Of a stretch of 64,000 bases of DNA, positions 24,550-34,393 are shown piece after piece; position 1 is the stretch's first letter, and each line of letters opens with the position of its first letter. Made by a program: the position numbers and the translations under genes. Origin of the DNA: Halomonas sp. (GTDB lineage Bacteria > Pseudomonadota > Gammaproteobacteria > Pseudomonadales > Halomonadaceae); the NCBI RefSeq assembly GCF_017515565.1, contig NZ_JAFWFN010000083.1:124001-188000 (forward strand), written 5' to 3'. Under the pieces are notes generated by a model that searched no databases, had not been told where the DNA came from, and saw only the letters and a program-made list of their open reading frames with translations.

Positions 24550-26190
24550 GTGGATAAAAAGCCGCAAAATCAATCACCTGAAGAGCCAGCCTCGGAGGGC
24601 ATTCCTGCCCCTGAGGGCGCGGCGAATTTGATCGATACCGATTATGTTATTGGTCAAGACAATATAACCACCAGCACCATGGGCGTTAACCTTGACCTGC
24701 ATGGCAAGGTATTCACCATTTCGTCCATTTTGGTGCTGCTGTTTGTAATATTAACGCTCGCTTTACAAGATACAATTGCACCGATTTACGATGCTGTATT
24801 TGGCTTTTTGACGGGCAACCTAGCCTGGTTCTTTATTCTGGCCGCCAATGTATTCGTAATTCTCTGCCTTGGCTTGATCGTTTCCCCACTGGGCAAGATC
24901 CGGATTGGTGGCGCGGATGCCAAACCCGATTTCACCTATGTCGGTTGGTTTTCCATGCTATTTGCTGCGGGCATGGGGATTGGCCTGATGTTCTTCGGCG
25001 TTAACGAGCCACTGGCGCATTTTGGCACTTCGTTAGACGGTAGCAACTGGGCACCGCTAGCAGGTGCTGAAGGCGATACTGCAGGTGCTGCTGCGCTTGG
25101 GATGGCCGCCACCATCTTCCATTGGGGCTTACACCCGTGGGCCATTTACGCAGTAGTCGCCCTTTCTCTGGCGCTATTCTCGTTTAACAAGGGCCTTCCT
25201 CTCTCAATGCGATCAGTCTTTTACCCAATACTGGGTGAGCGCGTATGGGGCTGGCCGGGGCACCTCATTGATATCCTGGCAGTGTTCGCCACGCTGTTTG
25301 GTTTGGCAACCTCGCTGGGGCTAGGGGCTACCCAGGCAGCCGCGGGCTTAAGCCACTTGTTCGGGGCACCTGAAACCGACATCACGATGATTCTATTAAT
25401 CATCGGCATCACGATTATTGCTATCGGCTCCATTATGGCGGGTGTCGATAAGGGCGTGCAGCTGCTCTCGAAAATCAACATTGCGATGGCGGCACTGCTG
25501 CTGTTCTTTGTGATTGCCGTTGGCCCAACGCTGCTGATTGCGACTGGCTTCTTTGAAAACCTGTTCAACTATGTGGCGCATTTACCTGCGCTATCCAACC
25601 CATTTGGCCGCGAAGACGCTAACTTTAGCCAAGGATGGACTGCGTTCTACTGGGCGTGGTGGATCTCCTGGTCCCCGTACGTCGGTATGTTTATTGCTCG
25701 CGTTTCCCGTGGCCGCACCGTGCGCGAGTTCTTAATTTCGGTGTTACTGGTGCCTTCGTTGGTATCGGTATTGTGGATGACCACCTTTGGTGGCACCGCG
25801 ATTGACCAATACGTGAGCCATGGCATTGAAGCCGTGCGTGATGCAGGCGTCGATTTACAGCTGTTTATTATGCTTGAGCAGCTGCCGCTTTCGCAGATCA
25901 CCTCGTTTGTCGCGATCCTGTTAGTGGTAATTTTCTTTGTCACTTCTTCGGATTCTGGCTCGCTGGTTATCGACTCCATTACAGCAGGCGGCAAGGTCGA
26001 TGCACCCAAACCGCAGCGGGTATTTTGGGCGATTATCGAAGGTGCTATCGCCATCGCGCTGTTGCTGGGTGGCGGCTTAACGGCGCTTCAAACCATGGCC
26101 GTTTCGACAGGCTTTCCGTTCACAATTATTTTGTTAGTGGCGTGCTATGCCATTATCAAAGGCTTAATGAGTGAACCCAAAGCGGTATAG
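24550..26190 (+). CDS. BCCT-family betaine/choline/carnitine transporter
   Basis: The 546-residue carrier has 12 predicted membrane helices. GTG 24550 has GGGAG 7 bases upstream. Family signatures are clear: GMGIGLMFFGVNEPLAHF, FHWGLHPWAIYAVV and the helix-8 motif FYWAWWISWSPYVGMFIARVSRGRTVREF. The N-terminal 40 residues are acidic and Pro-rich. It would import a quaternary ammonium solute such as glycine betaine with Na+ or H+. A second osmoprotectant uptake system so close to proVWX points to strong osmotic adaptation. Confidence 0.94.
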   Translation: MDKKPQNQSPEEPASEGIPAPEGAANLIDTDYVIGQDNITTSTMGVNLDLHGKVFTISSILVLLFVILTLALQDTIAPIYDAVFGFLTGNLAWFFILAANVFVILCLGLIVSPLGKIRIGGADAKPDFTYVGWFSMLFAAGMGIGLMFFGVNEPLAHFGTSLDGSNWAPLAGAEGDTAGAAALGMAATIFHWGLHPWAIYAVVALSLALFSFNKGLPLSMRSVFYPILGERVWGWPGHLIDILAVFATLFGLATSLGLGATQAAAGLSHLFGAPETDITMILLIIGITIIAIGSIMAGVDKGVQLLSKINIAMAALLLFFVIAVGPTLLIATGFFENLFNYVAHLPALSNPFGREDANFSQGWTAFYWAWWISWSPYVGMFIARVSRGRTVREFLISVLLVPSLVSVLWMTTFGGTAIDQYVSHGIEAVRDAGVDLQLFIMLEQLPLSQITSFVAILLVVIFFVTSSDSGSLVIDSITAGGKVDAPKPQRVFWAIIEGAIAIALLLGGGLTALQTMAVSTGFPFTIILLVACYAIIKGLMSEPKAV

Positions 26191-26220
26191 CGTCTGATAA
26201 TTAACGCATTAAGAAAAACA

Positions 26221-26247
26221 AACGGGCAGCCCTGGGCTGCCCGTTTT
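26221..26247 (+). terminator. Terminator between the BCCT gene and the convergent exonuclease gene
   Basis: AACGGGCAGCC/GGCTGCCCGTTTT forms a near-perfect hairpin ending in T residues on the + strand and, with AA on the left, partly on the minus strand too. It probably serves the BCCT transcript and may also work on the opposite strand. Confidence 0.85.
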
Positions 26248-26289
26248 GCGTTTATGCCAAAGATTTTGTATTTAAGGAGTGAAGAAACC

Positions 26290-27015
26290 TCAGCACCAGA
26301 TATTTTTAAGCGGCGTGTCCGGCGTATAGTGATGGGAAATCTGAGCTTGCAGCAACTCGGCTGTCGCCATTGCGTCTACCAGCGCATGGTGACCTTGATA
26401 TGCAGGCAGCCCATAGCGCGCACGGCTGGCGTTTAAGCGAATAGAGACCGGCGGCCTTCCCAACCAACGGCGAAAGCGAGCCCATAGCGTTTGACGGTGC
26501 ATCCGCGCTTCAAGCGACATGGTATCAATCATGGGAAACATCACCCCTTCACCGCGCCTATCTTTTACCGCTGCATCCAAAAACGGTCGCTCAATGTTGC
26601 GAAAATGCACCACAACGACTCGCCCAGCCAGTGCTTCTAACAATTCATCTAGCACCGCGTCTAAATCCGGCGCATTAGCAATTTCTGAGTGCGTGATATG
26701 ATGATAAGCGATAGACGCCTCATCCAGAGGCCGGGGCGGCTTAACCACCCAGTAACGGCGCTCCGCTAACTTAATGCGATTTAGCGTAAATGGCACAGCC
26801 CCTATGCTGATAATGCCATGGCGCCGTTCATCAAGTCCGGTCGTTTCCATATCCAACGCCACCATCGGCACCTCTGCAATAGGCGTACCCGGGTCAGGGA
26901 GTGGCGTTTCAAAAAACCGCTTTAGTGCTCCATCTTGAGATCGCAAGGCGCGCTCAGCCATGTAGCTGATCCAATCGGCTTGCACGAGTTTTTGGCGCGG
27001 TCGAATTTCATACAT
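26290..27015 (-). CDS. DnaQ-like 3'-5' exonuclease (DEDDh family)
   Basis: The 241-residue protein has an N-terminal extension of about 50 residues and a DEDDh exonuclease core. Exo I is ALDMETTGLD, Exo II centres on VVVHFRNIERPFLD and Exo III is HHALVDAMATAELL with the catalytic His. It lacks the tau-binding C-terminus of the replicative epsilon subunit and is not the main proofreading subunit. Its ATG is one base after the stop of the upstream cNMP/CBS/nucleotidyltransferase gene, a pairing widespread in proteobacteria, so the two likely act together. Confidence 0.88.
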   Translation of the reverse strand: MYEIRPRQKLVQADWISYMAERALRSQDGALKRFFETPLPDPGTPIAEVPMVALDMETTGLDERRHGIISIGAVPFTLNRIKLAERRYWVVKPPRPLDEASIAYHHITHSEIANAPDLDAVLDELLEALAGRVVVVHFRNIERPFLDAAVKDRRGEGVMFPMIDTMSLEARMHRQTLWARFRRWLGRPPVSIRLNASRARYGLPAYQGHHALVDAMATAELLQAQISHHYTPDTPLKNIWC

Positions 27016-27016
27016 C

Positions 27017-28927
27017 TTAACGGCCCTGCCGCTGTGCGGGCATTGGGTAACGAAACTTCAAAAACTTCTGCGCATTACTTAGCACTTGGAAGGCGTCTTT
27101 CAGTGTATGCCGCTCGCTGTCCTCGACATTTTCAGGCTCTATATTATTGTCTGGCATGCGATCTTCCTCAAGGTCAATCACCTGATGACGAATCCGTGAC
27201 ATGCACAAAAACTCCAGGGCATAGCTGAGCTTGTCACTGACCCCGGTGGCTAATAGCTGAGTATGGCTAATATCCTCCAAACGCTTAAACGAATTTTGCG
27301 CTTTCGAACCACAGGCTAACGCATGCACCCGAACAAGATCGACCATAGGCGCAGTACCACGCCGCTTCAAATTAATCGAATTATTGTGTTTGCCATCTTT
27401 TTCCATCACGAAGGTACGGAAAAAGCCTAGTGGCGGCGTGCGGTTGAGAGCATTACGGGCCATTGCCGCTAAAAAAAGCGGCGATTGGGGGGCCGTCTCA
27501 GCGATTAAGTCCTGTAGCGCCTCTACGAAGTGATCCTCTCCGTAGATACTATCTAAATCAAAGAAGATAGAGCTGTGCAGTAACTTTTCAGGGGTGGGGT
27601 TCGCCATCCACTCTTTAAAGTAGCTTTTCCATACGTTCAGTGGCTGACGCCATTGGCGGTTAGTTGCCATGACGTCGCCTTTACAGTAGGTGTAACCGCA
27701 GGCGTCCAAACCATCGCTCACAAACGCGGCCAATGCATGAAAGTACGCATCATGTTCTGCCGGGTTAAAGTCATCGGACAAAATCAGCGCGTTATCTTGA
27801 TCGGTCACGATACTTTGTTCGTTTCGTGCCATAGAGCCATTAACCATATAACAGTAAGGTACCGGGGGCGGCCCTAATGCCTCTTCCGCTAGCTCCAAAA
27901 GCCGTCGAGTAAAACTGCGGCCGATGGTTGAGAGCGCGCTGCCCACCATTTGCGAGTTGGCGCCCTCTTGCACCATGCGCACAAAAGCGGCACGTACATC
28001 CGGTAAAAGCTTGGCTAATCCTTGGGCGCTAGACTGGTTAAAAATATTACTGACCAGATAAAGCCCACTGTGGGTTTCATAGCGAATAATATCGGAAAGA
28101 TGCACCACGCCCACGGGGCGCTGACGATAAAGCACCGGCAAATGGTGCACGTTACTGCGTAGCATCGTCAGCATCGCTTCATAGATCGATGCATCCGATT
28201 GAATCGTAATGAGTCGCTCTGAAACTACATCGCCAATGGGCGTCTGCGCAGATAACCCCTCCGCCACAATGCGGGTACGAAAATCGCTGTCCGTAAGGAT
28301 GCCGCACATTTGCCAGGTTTTACCCTCACTGTCCTGAAAGCTGTAGCGCGGGTTATTACTACCTTCATTGATTACCAATACCGCAGATGCCTGGGCGTCA
28401 CTCACCTGCCTGGCCGCCTGCTGAACACTGGTTGTCGACTCCACCATTACAGGATAACGCGTTACTAACTTGCGTATACGCGTCACCATCATGTCGTTAG
28501 ACTTTTTCTGTTGCTCGGCAACCGTTTCTAGGCGAGGACGCTCAAGCTCAACAAAGTCGGCAAAATTATCATCCTCCTCGCAGAGGCGTTTAAAAACGGC
28601 GCCGGAAATAAAATAAATGAGGGTGTCTTCAATGGCCGTAGCGGGCAAACGAACTTTATGGTTTCGCAGTAAACTGAAGTGGCCAAAAATATCCCCTTCA
28701 CCTAAGCGGTTATATAGCTCTCCCTGGCGACGGTACACTTCCACCGCACCGCTGCGAATATAGCAAAGCTCAGTAAGCGATTGATCCAGCTTCAGAATCT
28801 CGCTGCCAGTTTTGAAGTAACGCACTTCCACATGCTCGGCAATCGTATCTAGCAACTCATCAGATAGGCCGTCAAAAGGTGGGAACTGCCCCATGTGCTG
28901 ACGTATCTCTAACAGCTCAACCTCCAT
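27017..28927 (-). CDS. cNMP-binding / CBS / DUF294 nucleotidyltransferase-like protein
   Basis: The 636-residue cytoplasmic protein has four modules. A cyclic-nucleotide-binding domain covers about residues 15-130 (GEGDIFGHFSLLR). A CBS pair spans about 150-285 (ILTDSDFRTRIVAEG, VGVVHLSDIIRYE). Next is a DUF294 nucleotidyltransferase domain (VNGSMARNEQSIVTDQDNAL, with the GS-x9-DxD-type metal site). Last is a C-terminal DUF294-associated helical domain. The layout resembles the GlnD-type nucleotidyltransferase family with ligand sensors. Substrate unknown. RBS AAGGAGG precedes ATG 28927, and it forms an operon with the exonuclease gene. Confidence 0.9.
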   Translation of the reverse strand: MEVELLEIRQHMGQFPPFDGLSDELLDTIAEHVEVRYFKTGSEILKLDQSLTELCYIRSGAVEVYRRQGELYNRLGEGDIFGHFSLLRNHKVRLPATAIEDTLIYFISGAVFKRLCEEDDNFADFVELERPRLETVAEQQKKSNDMMVTRIRKLVTRYPVMVESTTSVQQAARQVSDAQASAVLVINEGSNNPRYSFQDSEGKTWQMCGILTDSDFRTRIVAEGLSAQTPIGDVVSERLITIQSDASIYEAMLTMLRSNVHHLPVLYRQRPVGVVHLSDIIRYETHSGLYLVSNIFNQSSAQGLAKLLPDVRAAFVRMVQEGANSQMVGSALSTIGRSFTRRLLELAEEALGPPPVPYCYMVNGSMARNEQSIVTDQDNALILSDDFNPAEHDAYFHALAAFVSDGLDACGYTYCKGDVMATNRQWRQPLNVWKSYFKEWMANPTPEKLLHSSIFFDLDSIYGEDHFVEALQDLIAETAPQSPLFLAAMARNALNRTPPLGFFRTFVMEKDGKHNNSINLKRRGTAPMVDLVRVHALACGSKAQNSFKRLEDISHTQLLATGVSDKLSYALEFLCMSRIRHQVIDLEEDRMPDNNIEPENVEDSERHTLKDAFQVLSNAQKFLKFRYPMPAQRQGR

Positions 28928-29040
28928 ACAACCTCCTTGCCATATCCAGACACTCTCTATGCTTTTTCCGCGCCAGCATGAAGTGCATATTTAGTGATTA
29001 AGTCTGGCTTGGTTAGATGGCAGCGTAAACCCTAGAACCA

Positions 29041-29072
29041 AAAAAAGCCCGGCGCTAATGCGCCGGGCTTAG
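29041..29072 (-). terminator. Rho-independent terminator of the DUF4168 gene
   Basis: On the minus strand AAGCCCGGCGC/GCGCCGGGCTT with loop ATTA is followed by seven T. It lies about 115 bases after the stop of the DUF4168 gene. Confidence 0.9.
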
Positions 29073-29187
29073 GGTGATGTTGGGAGCGTAAAAAAACAGA
29101 TACTTCGCTGGTTAAGGAAAATCTGTCACTATCTCTCAATATCGATCGTTACGTTAGTACGAAAACAGTTTGATGGAATTGTTGCGA

Positions 29188-29577
29188 TTAGGATTGACCA
29201 GCCATTTCTTGAACGCGCTGCATCATTTCCGGATCTTGTTGGATAGACTGGCCAATGGCGTTGAAGGTATCCACATCCAGGCCGCTATCTTCAACAATCT
29301 CGATCATACGATCATTGGCTTCAGCGCGAACTTCCTGTTGCGCAGCTTCACCTTCTGCTTCCTGCAGACGCTGTGTGTACTCTTGCGAGATCACGGCGAT
29401 TTCTTGAGAAGCATCGGCGAACTGCTGTAGCTGCTGATCAGAGAAATCCTGAGCTGGAGCTTGCTGGGTAGCCATCGGATCTTGCGCTGGATCTTGGGTT
29501 TGCTGGGCATGGGCAGTACCTGCCAGAAGGCCAGTAGCGAGAAGAGCAGCAGAAAACAGAGCAGTCATACGTTGCAT
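29188..29577 (-). CDS. DUF4168 secreted protein
   Basis: The 129-residue protein has a signal peptide (ending GTAHA, about residue 24), a Gln/Pro-rich linker and a DUF4168-type helical domain. The domain is recognisable from FSDQQLQQFADASQEIAVI...YTQRLQEAE and the end LDVDTFNAIGQSIQQDPEM. Such proteins are periplasmic or secreted and their function is unknown. The gene is monocistronic, with its own terminator and a divergent EamA gene upstream. Confidence 0.85.
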   Translation of the reverse strand: MQRMTALFSAALLATGLLAGTAHAQQTQDPAQDPMATQQAPAQDFSDQQLQQFADASQEIAVISQEYTQRLQEAEGEAAQQEVRAEANDRMIEIVEDSGLDVDTFNAIGQSIQQDPEMMQRVQEMAGQS

Positions 29578-29723
29578 AGTTAAGAAACCTCATTGGCGCG
29601 TTATGAATGTGCCCAGTGTGACGCGCTGTTTGAGCGCAGGTTCAACTTTTTATGTAATTTTAGGTAACAAAAAGAATTATAAAGTAATTAAGCCACCCGC
29701 AATTGGGAGTACATCGAGGTCTT

Positions 29724-30647
29724 ATGTTCGATTCTTTTAAAAAATTAAACAGTCTGCATCTGCCTACCCTGGGGCTAGCCGCTATGCCAGTTGTCTTTGT
29801 TTTGCTCTGGAGCACCGGCTTTATTGGCGCAAAATTTGGCCTACCCTATGCCGAACCTTTCACTTTCCTTTTTATTCGTTTCGTCCTGACCCTGTTTCTG
29901 CTCATCCCTCTTATTAGCTTGATGCGTATTTCTTGGCCTTCTTCACCCAGGTTATGGGTACATATCGGGGTTTCTGGTTTACTGGTGCACGCCACCTATT
30001 TAGGCGGGGTGTTTTACGGCATTTACCTGGGTATGCCCGCTGGGCTCGCAGCGCTTTTAGTCGGCTTACAGCCTCTACTCACCGCCGCCTGTGCGGGGCC
30101 GCTGCTTGGCGAACGTTTAAGCACCCGGCAATGGCTGGGCCTTTTGTTAGGGCTAGTAGGGATCAGCCTGGTACTTGGCAGTAAACTGGAGCTTGGCAGT
30201 TCGTTGTTCGAGGGGTTTGGCCTTGGCGCGCTTTTAAGCGTTATCGCAGCATTGCTAGGCATATCACTTGGCACTCTTTATCAGAAACGCTACTGCACCA
30301 GCATGCCGCTACTTTCCGGGGCAGTGGTTCAGTACATGGCAGCGGGCGTTCTGTTAGGCATCGGAGCACTGGTGTTTGAAACCCGGGAAGTGCACTGGAG
30401 TCCAACGTTTATTCTTACGCTTGGCTGGCTGGTACTGATCCTCTCAATTGCCGCTATCCTGTTATTGATGGCTTTGATAAAAAAAGGGGAAGCCTCGCGG
30501 GTAGCGAGTCTTTTTTATCTGGTACCGCCGGTTACCGCGTTACAGGCGTGGTGGCTGTTTGATGAACGCTTGCCACTGCTTGGATTAATCGGGATGGTGG
30601 TCGCCATTGCAGGGGTGATTTTGGCAGTGCGGCCAGCCGCAAAATAA
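29724..30647 (+). CDS. EamA-family (DMT superfamily) exporter
   Basis: The 307-residue inner-membrane protein has ten helices in two EamA repeats. Repeat 1 includes LLWSTGFIGAKFGLPYAEPFTFLFIRF; repeat 2 ends in LVPPVTALQAWWLFDERL. DMT members export amino acids, metabolites or drugs; the substrate is not readable. ATG 29724 with GAGG upstream is preferred to a TTG at 29703. The EAL gene follows after 41 bases and may be cotranscribed. Confidence 0.9.
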   Translation: MFDSFKKLNSLHLPTLGLAAMPVVFVLLWSTGFIGAKFGLPYAEPFTFLFIRFVLTLFLLIPLISLMRISWPSSPRLWVHIGVSGLLVHATYLGGVFYGIYLGMPAGLAALLVGLQPLLTAACAGPLLGERLSTRQWLGLLLGLVGISLVLGSKLELGSSLFEGFGLGALLSVIAALLGISLGTLYQKRYCTSMPLLSGAVVQYMAAGVLLGIGALVFETREVHWSPTFILTLGWLVLILSIAAILLLMALIKKGEASRVASLFYLVPPVTALQAWWLFDERLPLLGLIGMVVAIAGVILAVRPAAK

Positions 30648-30688
30648 CCAATTAAAATAGTTATATAAATTCCAGGATTTGGACCACA

Positions 30689-31456
30689 ATGACAGCACAA
30701 CCTCACTGCGCCAGAGTGAATGGTGTCTGCAACCGCTGCGACACCGACGTTCCCTTTGCCTTTACCATGGCATTTCAGCCCATTGTGGATGTGGAAAAAC
30801 GCGGCATCGTTTATTACGAAGCGCTGGTGCGTGGTATCGGCGGCGAATCGGCCTTTTCGATTCTTGAACAAGTCACCGATGAATTGATGTATCGCTTCGA
30901 CCAGGCATGCCGTGTCAAAGCTATAGAGCTTGCCAGTGAGCTCGGTATGCAAGAGCGGCTATCGATCAACTTTCTGCCCAATGCTGTTTATGAGCCAGAG
31001 GCCTGTATCCAGGCAACGCTTGAGACATCCGAGCGGGTAGGCTGGCCCATCGAACGGCTTAACTTTGAGATTACTGAAACAGAGCGAGTTGTTGACCGTG
31101 CGCATATGCGCTCAATCATCGAGAGCTACCGCCGCATGGGGTTTACCACGTCGCTGGATGACTTTGGCAACGGCTACGCTAACCTTGACCTACTCACGGA
31201 TCTTCGCCCTGATACACTTAAAATCGACCGCGAACTGGTCATGGGCTGCAACTCTAGCCAGCGGCGTCAGGCTATTTTGAAAAGTTTAGTCTCTCTGGCG
31301 GATACGCTGGACATCCACCTAGTGGCCGAAGGCATCGAAACCCGTGAAGAGTCGCGCTGTTTGTTGGCATTAGGGATACCGGTGCAGCAAGGCTATTACT
31401 TTGCTCGCCCTCAGATTGAGCAGCTGCCTAGGGTGGCCGACAAAAAATACGATTAA
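30689..31456 (+). CDS. Stand-alone EAL-domain cyclic-di-GMP phosphodiesterase
   Basis: A 255-residue protein that is almost only an EAL domain, preceded by about 20 residues with a Cys-x-x-Cys (CNRCD). Catalytic-site motifs are present: YEALVRG (EAL), SINFLP (Asn), FEITETE (Glu), DDFGNGYANLD (DD-F-G), KIDREL (Lys), AEGIET (Glu) and QGYYF (Gln). The enzyme should hydrolyse c-di-GMP to pGpG. It lacks a GGDEF domain, signal or membrane segment, like BLUF-less YcgF/YahA-type EAL proteins. Its stop overlaps the convergent mtgA by 4 bases. Confidence 0.92.
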   Translation: MTAQPHCARVNGVCNRCDTDVPFAFTMAFQPIVDVEKRGIVYYEALVRGIGGESAFSILEQVTDELMYRFDQACRVKAIELASELGMQERLSINFLPNAVYEPEACIQATLETSERVGWPIERLNFEITETERVVDRAHMRSIIESYRRMGFTTSLDDFGNGYANLDLLTDLRPDTLKIDRELVMGCNSSQRRQAILKSLVSLADTLDIHLVAEGIETREESRCLLALGIPVQQGYYFARPQIEQLPRVADKKYD

Positions 31457-32169
31457 AGCCGTTCCAGGTAGCTAGTGCCGCCCAGATTGCGCATTTGCTG
31501 GCGTATCCACTGGCTGCGGCGTTCTACCTGCGCATCTGGCCGCGATGCACTGCGCGTGCGCGGGCTGGGAAGTATCGCAGCTAAAAGGCTCGCCTGACGC
31601 TCGGTCAAGGCGCTGCCCGAAGCGCCAAAGTAGTGGTCAGCCGCCGCTTCCAGCCCAAACACCCCGGTGTCCCATTCGGCGACATTAAGATACACCTCGA
31701 GTATTCTCTGCTTACTCCACAGTGTTTCAATCAGCAGTGTGAACCACACCTCAAGCCCTTTTCGTATCCAACTGCGGCCGCTCCACAAAAACACATTTTT
31801 AGCGGTTTGCTGGCTTAACGTGCTGGCGCCACGCAACCGGGCGCCATCACGACTCGCCTGCCAAGCGCGGCGCAGTTCAACAATATCGAAACCCCGATGA
31901 ACGGGAAAACGCTGATCCTCAGCCGCAATCACGGCAAGCTTGGCATTGCTAGACAGGTTATCCCAACTGCGCCATTGGCGGTTTATAGTGATCGGTTCGC
32001 TGGTTATCCAACTTTGTACTTTACGCTCAACCATCACCATAGAGCCGGGGGGCGGTACAAAGCGAAACAGTAGAACGAGTGCGATGGAAAGCACTACAAA
32101 CGCCAGCGCGCCACGCCACACAAGACGCCATAAAAGGCGAAGAAAACGGCGCAGCGCGCGATTGAGCAT
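31453..32169 (-). CDS. mtgA: Monofunctional peptidoglycan glycosyltransferase
   Basis: The 238-residue enzyme has one N-terminal membrane anchor (about residues 18-38) and a GT51 glycosyltransferase domain. The domain polymerises lipid II into glycan strands in the periplasm. Motifs: catalytic Glu in AAEDQRFPVHRGFD, RGASTLSQQTAKN, SWIRKGLEVW and KQRILEVYLNVAEWDTGVFG. The length matches E. coli MtgA (242 aa). It follows fghA on the same strand after a 10-base gap. Confidence 0.94.
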   Translation of the reverse strand: MLNRALRRFLRLLWRLVWRGALAFVVLSIALVLLFRFVPPPGSMVMVERKVQSWITSEPITINRQWRSWDNLSSNAKLAVIAAEDQRFPVHRGFDIVELRRAWQASRDGARLRGASTLSQQTAKNVFLWSGRSWIRKGLEVWFTLLIETLWSKQRILEVYLNVAEWDTGVFGLEAAADHYFGASGSALTERQASLLAAILPSPRTRSASRPDAQVERRSQWIRQQMRNLGGTSYLERL

Positions 32170-32179
32170 TTCGGTATCC

Positions 32180-33034
32180 TTAGCGCTTCATGAGATGTTC
32201 GGCATGATAACGCATATGATCCTCAATGAACGAGGCGATAAAGAAGTAGCTGTGATCGTAACCAGGCTGTCGACGCAGCGTAAGCGGGTGATCATGCTCT
32301 TCGCAAACGGCTTCTAAACGCTCGGGCATCAACTGCTCTTCTAAGAATTGGTCGGCTTCACCCTGGTCGATAAACAGCCGCTGACGGGAAGCACCGTTTG
32401 CCACCAGCTCGCAAGCGTCATATTGGCGCCAGCGAGACGAATCATCGCCCAGATAGCTGGTAAACGCCTTTTGCCCCCAGGGGCAGTTCATGGGGTTAAC
32501 GACAGGCGCAAACGCAGAAACCGAGCGGAACCTGCCTGGGTGGCGCAGCGCGAGAATCAACGCCCCGTGCCCACCCATGGAGTGGCCGCTGATGGATTCG
32601 CGCCCATTAACCGGGAAGTGCTGTCGCACTACCGAAGGCAGCTCCTCCACCACATAGTCATACATGCGGTAGTTGGATTTCCACGGCGCCTGGGTAGCGT
32701 TAACATAGAAGCCAGCGCCAGAGCCTAGGTCATAGCTCTCATGCTCCCCGGGCAAGTCGGTGCCCCGCGGGCTGGTATCGGGGCAAACAATCGCCACACC
32801 CAGTTCTGCGGCAATACGGTGGGCGCCGGCCTTTTGCATAAAGTTTTCGTCGTTGCAGGTCAGGCCCGACAACCACCATAACAGCGGTACCCGTTCGTTT
32901 TCTGCCTGGGGCGGTAGGTACACCGCAAATACCATGTCGCAGTCCAGCGCCCGGGAGTAGTGGCGGTAGCGCTTATGCCAACCACCAAAGCTGCGGTTGG
33001 CCGACACCAGTTCTAACGTTTCGCTCATGCTCAT
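32180..33034 (-). CDS. fghA: S-formylglutathione hydrolase
   Basis: The 284-residue esterase hydrolyses S-formylglutathione to formate and glutathione, the second step of glutathione-dependent formaldehyde detoxification. The nucleophile lies in GHSMGGHGAL, an Asp in DQGEADQFL and the His in GYDHSYFFI. The oxyanion-region motif LLWWLSGLTCNDENF is diagnostic for FghA. It lies directly downstream of frmA on the same strand, so the two form a formaldehyde operon. A double start (MSMS) is possible. Confidence 0.95.
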   Translation of the reverse strand: MSMSETLELVSANRSFGGWHKRYRHYSRALDCDMVFAVYLPPQAENERVPLLWWLSGLTCNDENFMQKAGAHRIAAELGVAIVCPDTSPRGTDLPGEHESYDLGSGAGFYVNATQAPWKSNYRMYDYVVEELPSVVRQHFPVNGRESISGHSMGGHGALILALRHPGRFRSVSAFAPVVNPMNCPWGQKAFTSYLGDDSSRWRQYDACELVANGASRQRLFIDQGEADQFLEEQLMPERLEAVCEEHDHPLTLRRQPGYDHSYFFIASFIEDHMRYHAEHLMKR

Positions 33035-33125
33035 GGGCAGGCTCCTTGAGAAAATGAAAGCGCGGCTGGGCTTCCCTGCCGCGCTCTTTTAGCCGGTTAC
33101 CACTGATACTCAGTACAGATGATAC

Positions 33126-34283
<1,158 letters not shown>

Positions 34284-34393
34284 TTAAAACGTTAGTGCTT
34301 GCAGTGTAGGCCAGCTAGTCGGCTTGGATAAGGCGGGATACACTCATAAGATTATTGCCACTGAGCAACAATCACCCTTTATCAGGAGCGCCA

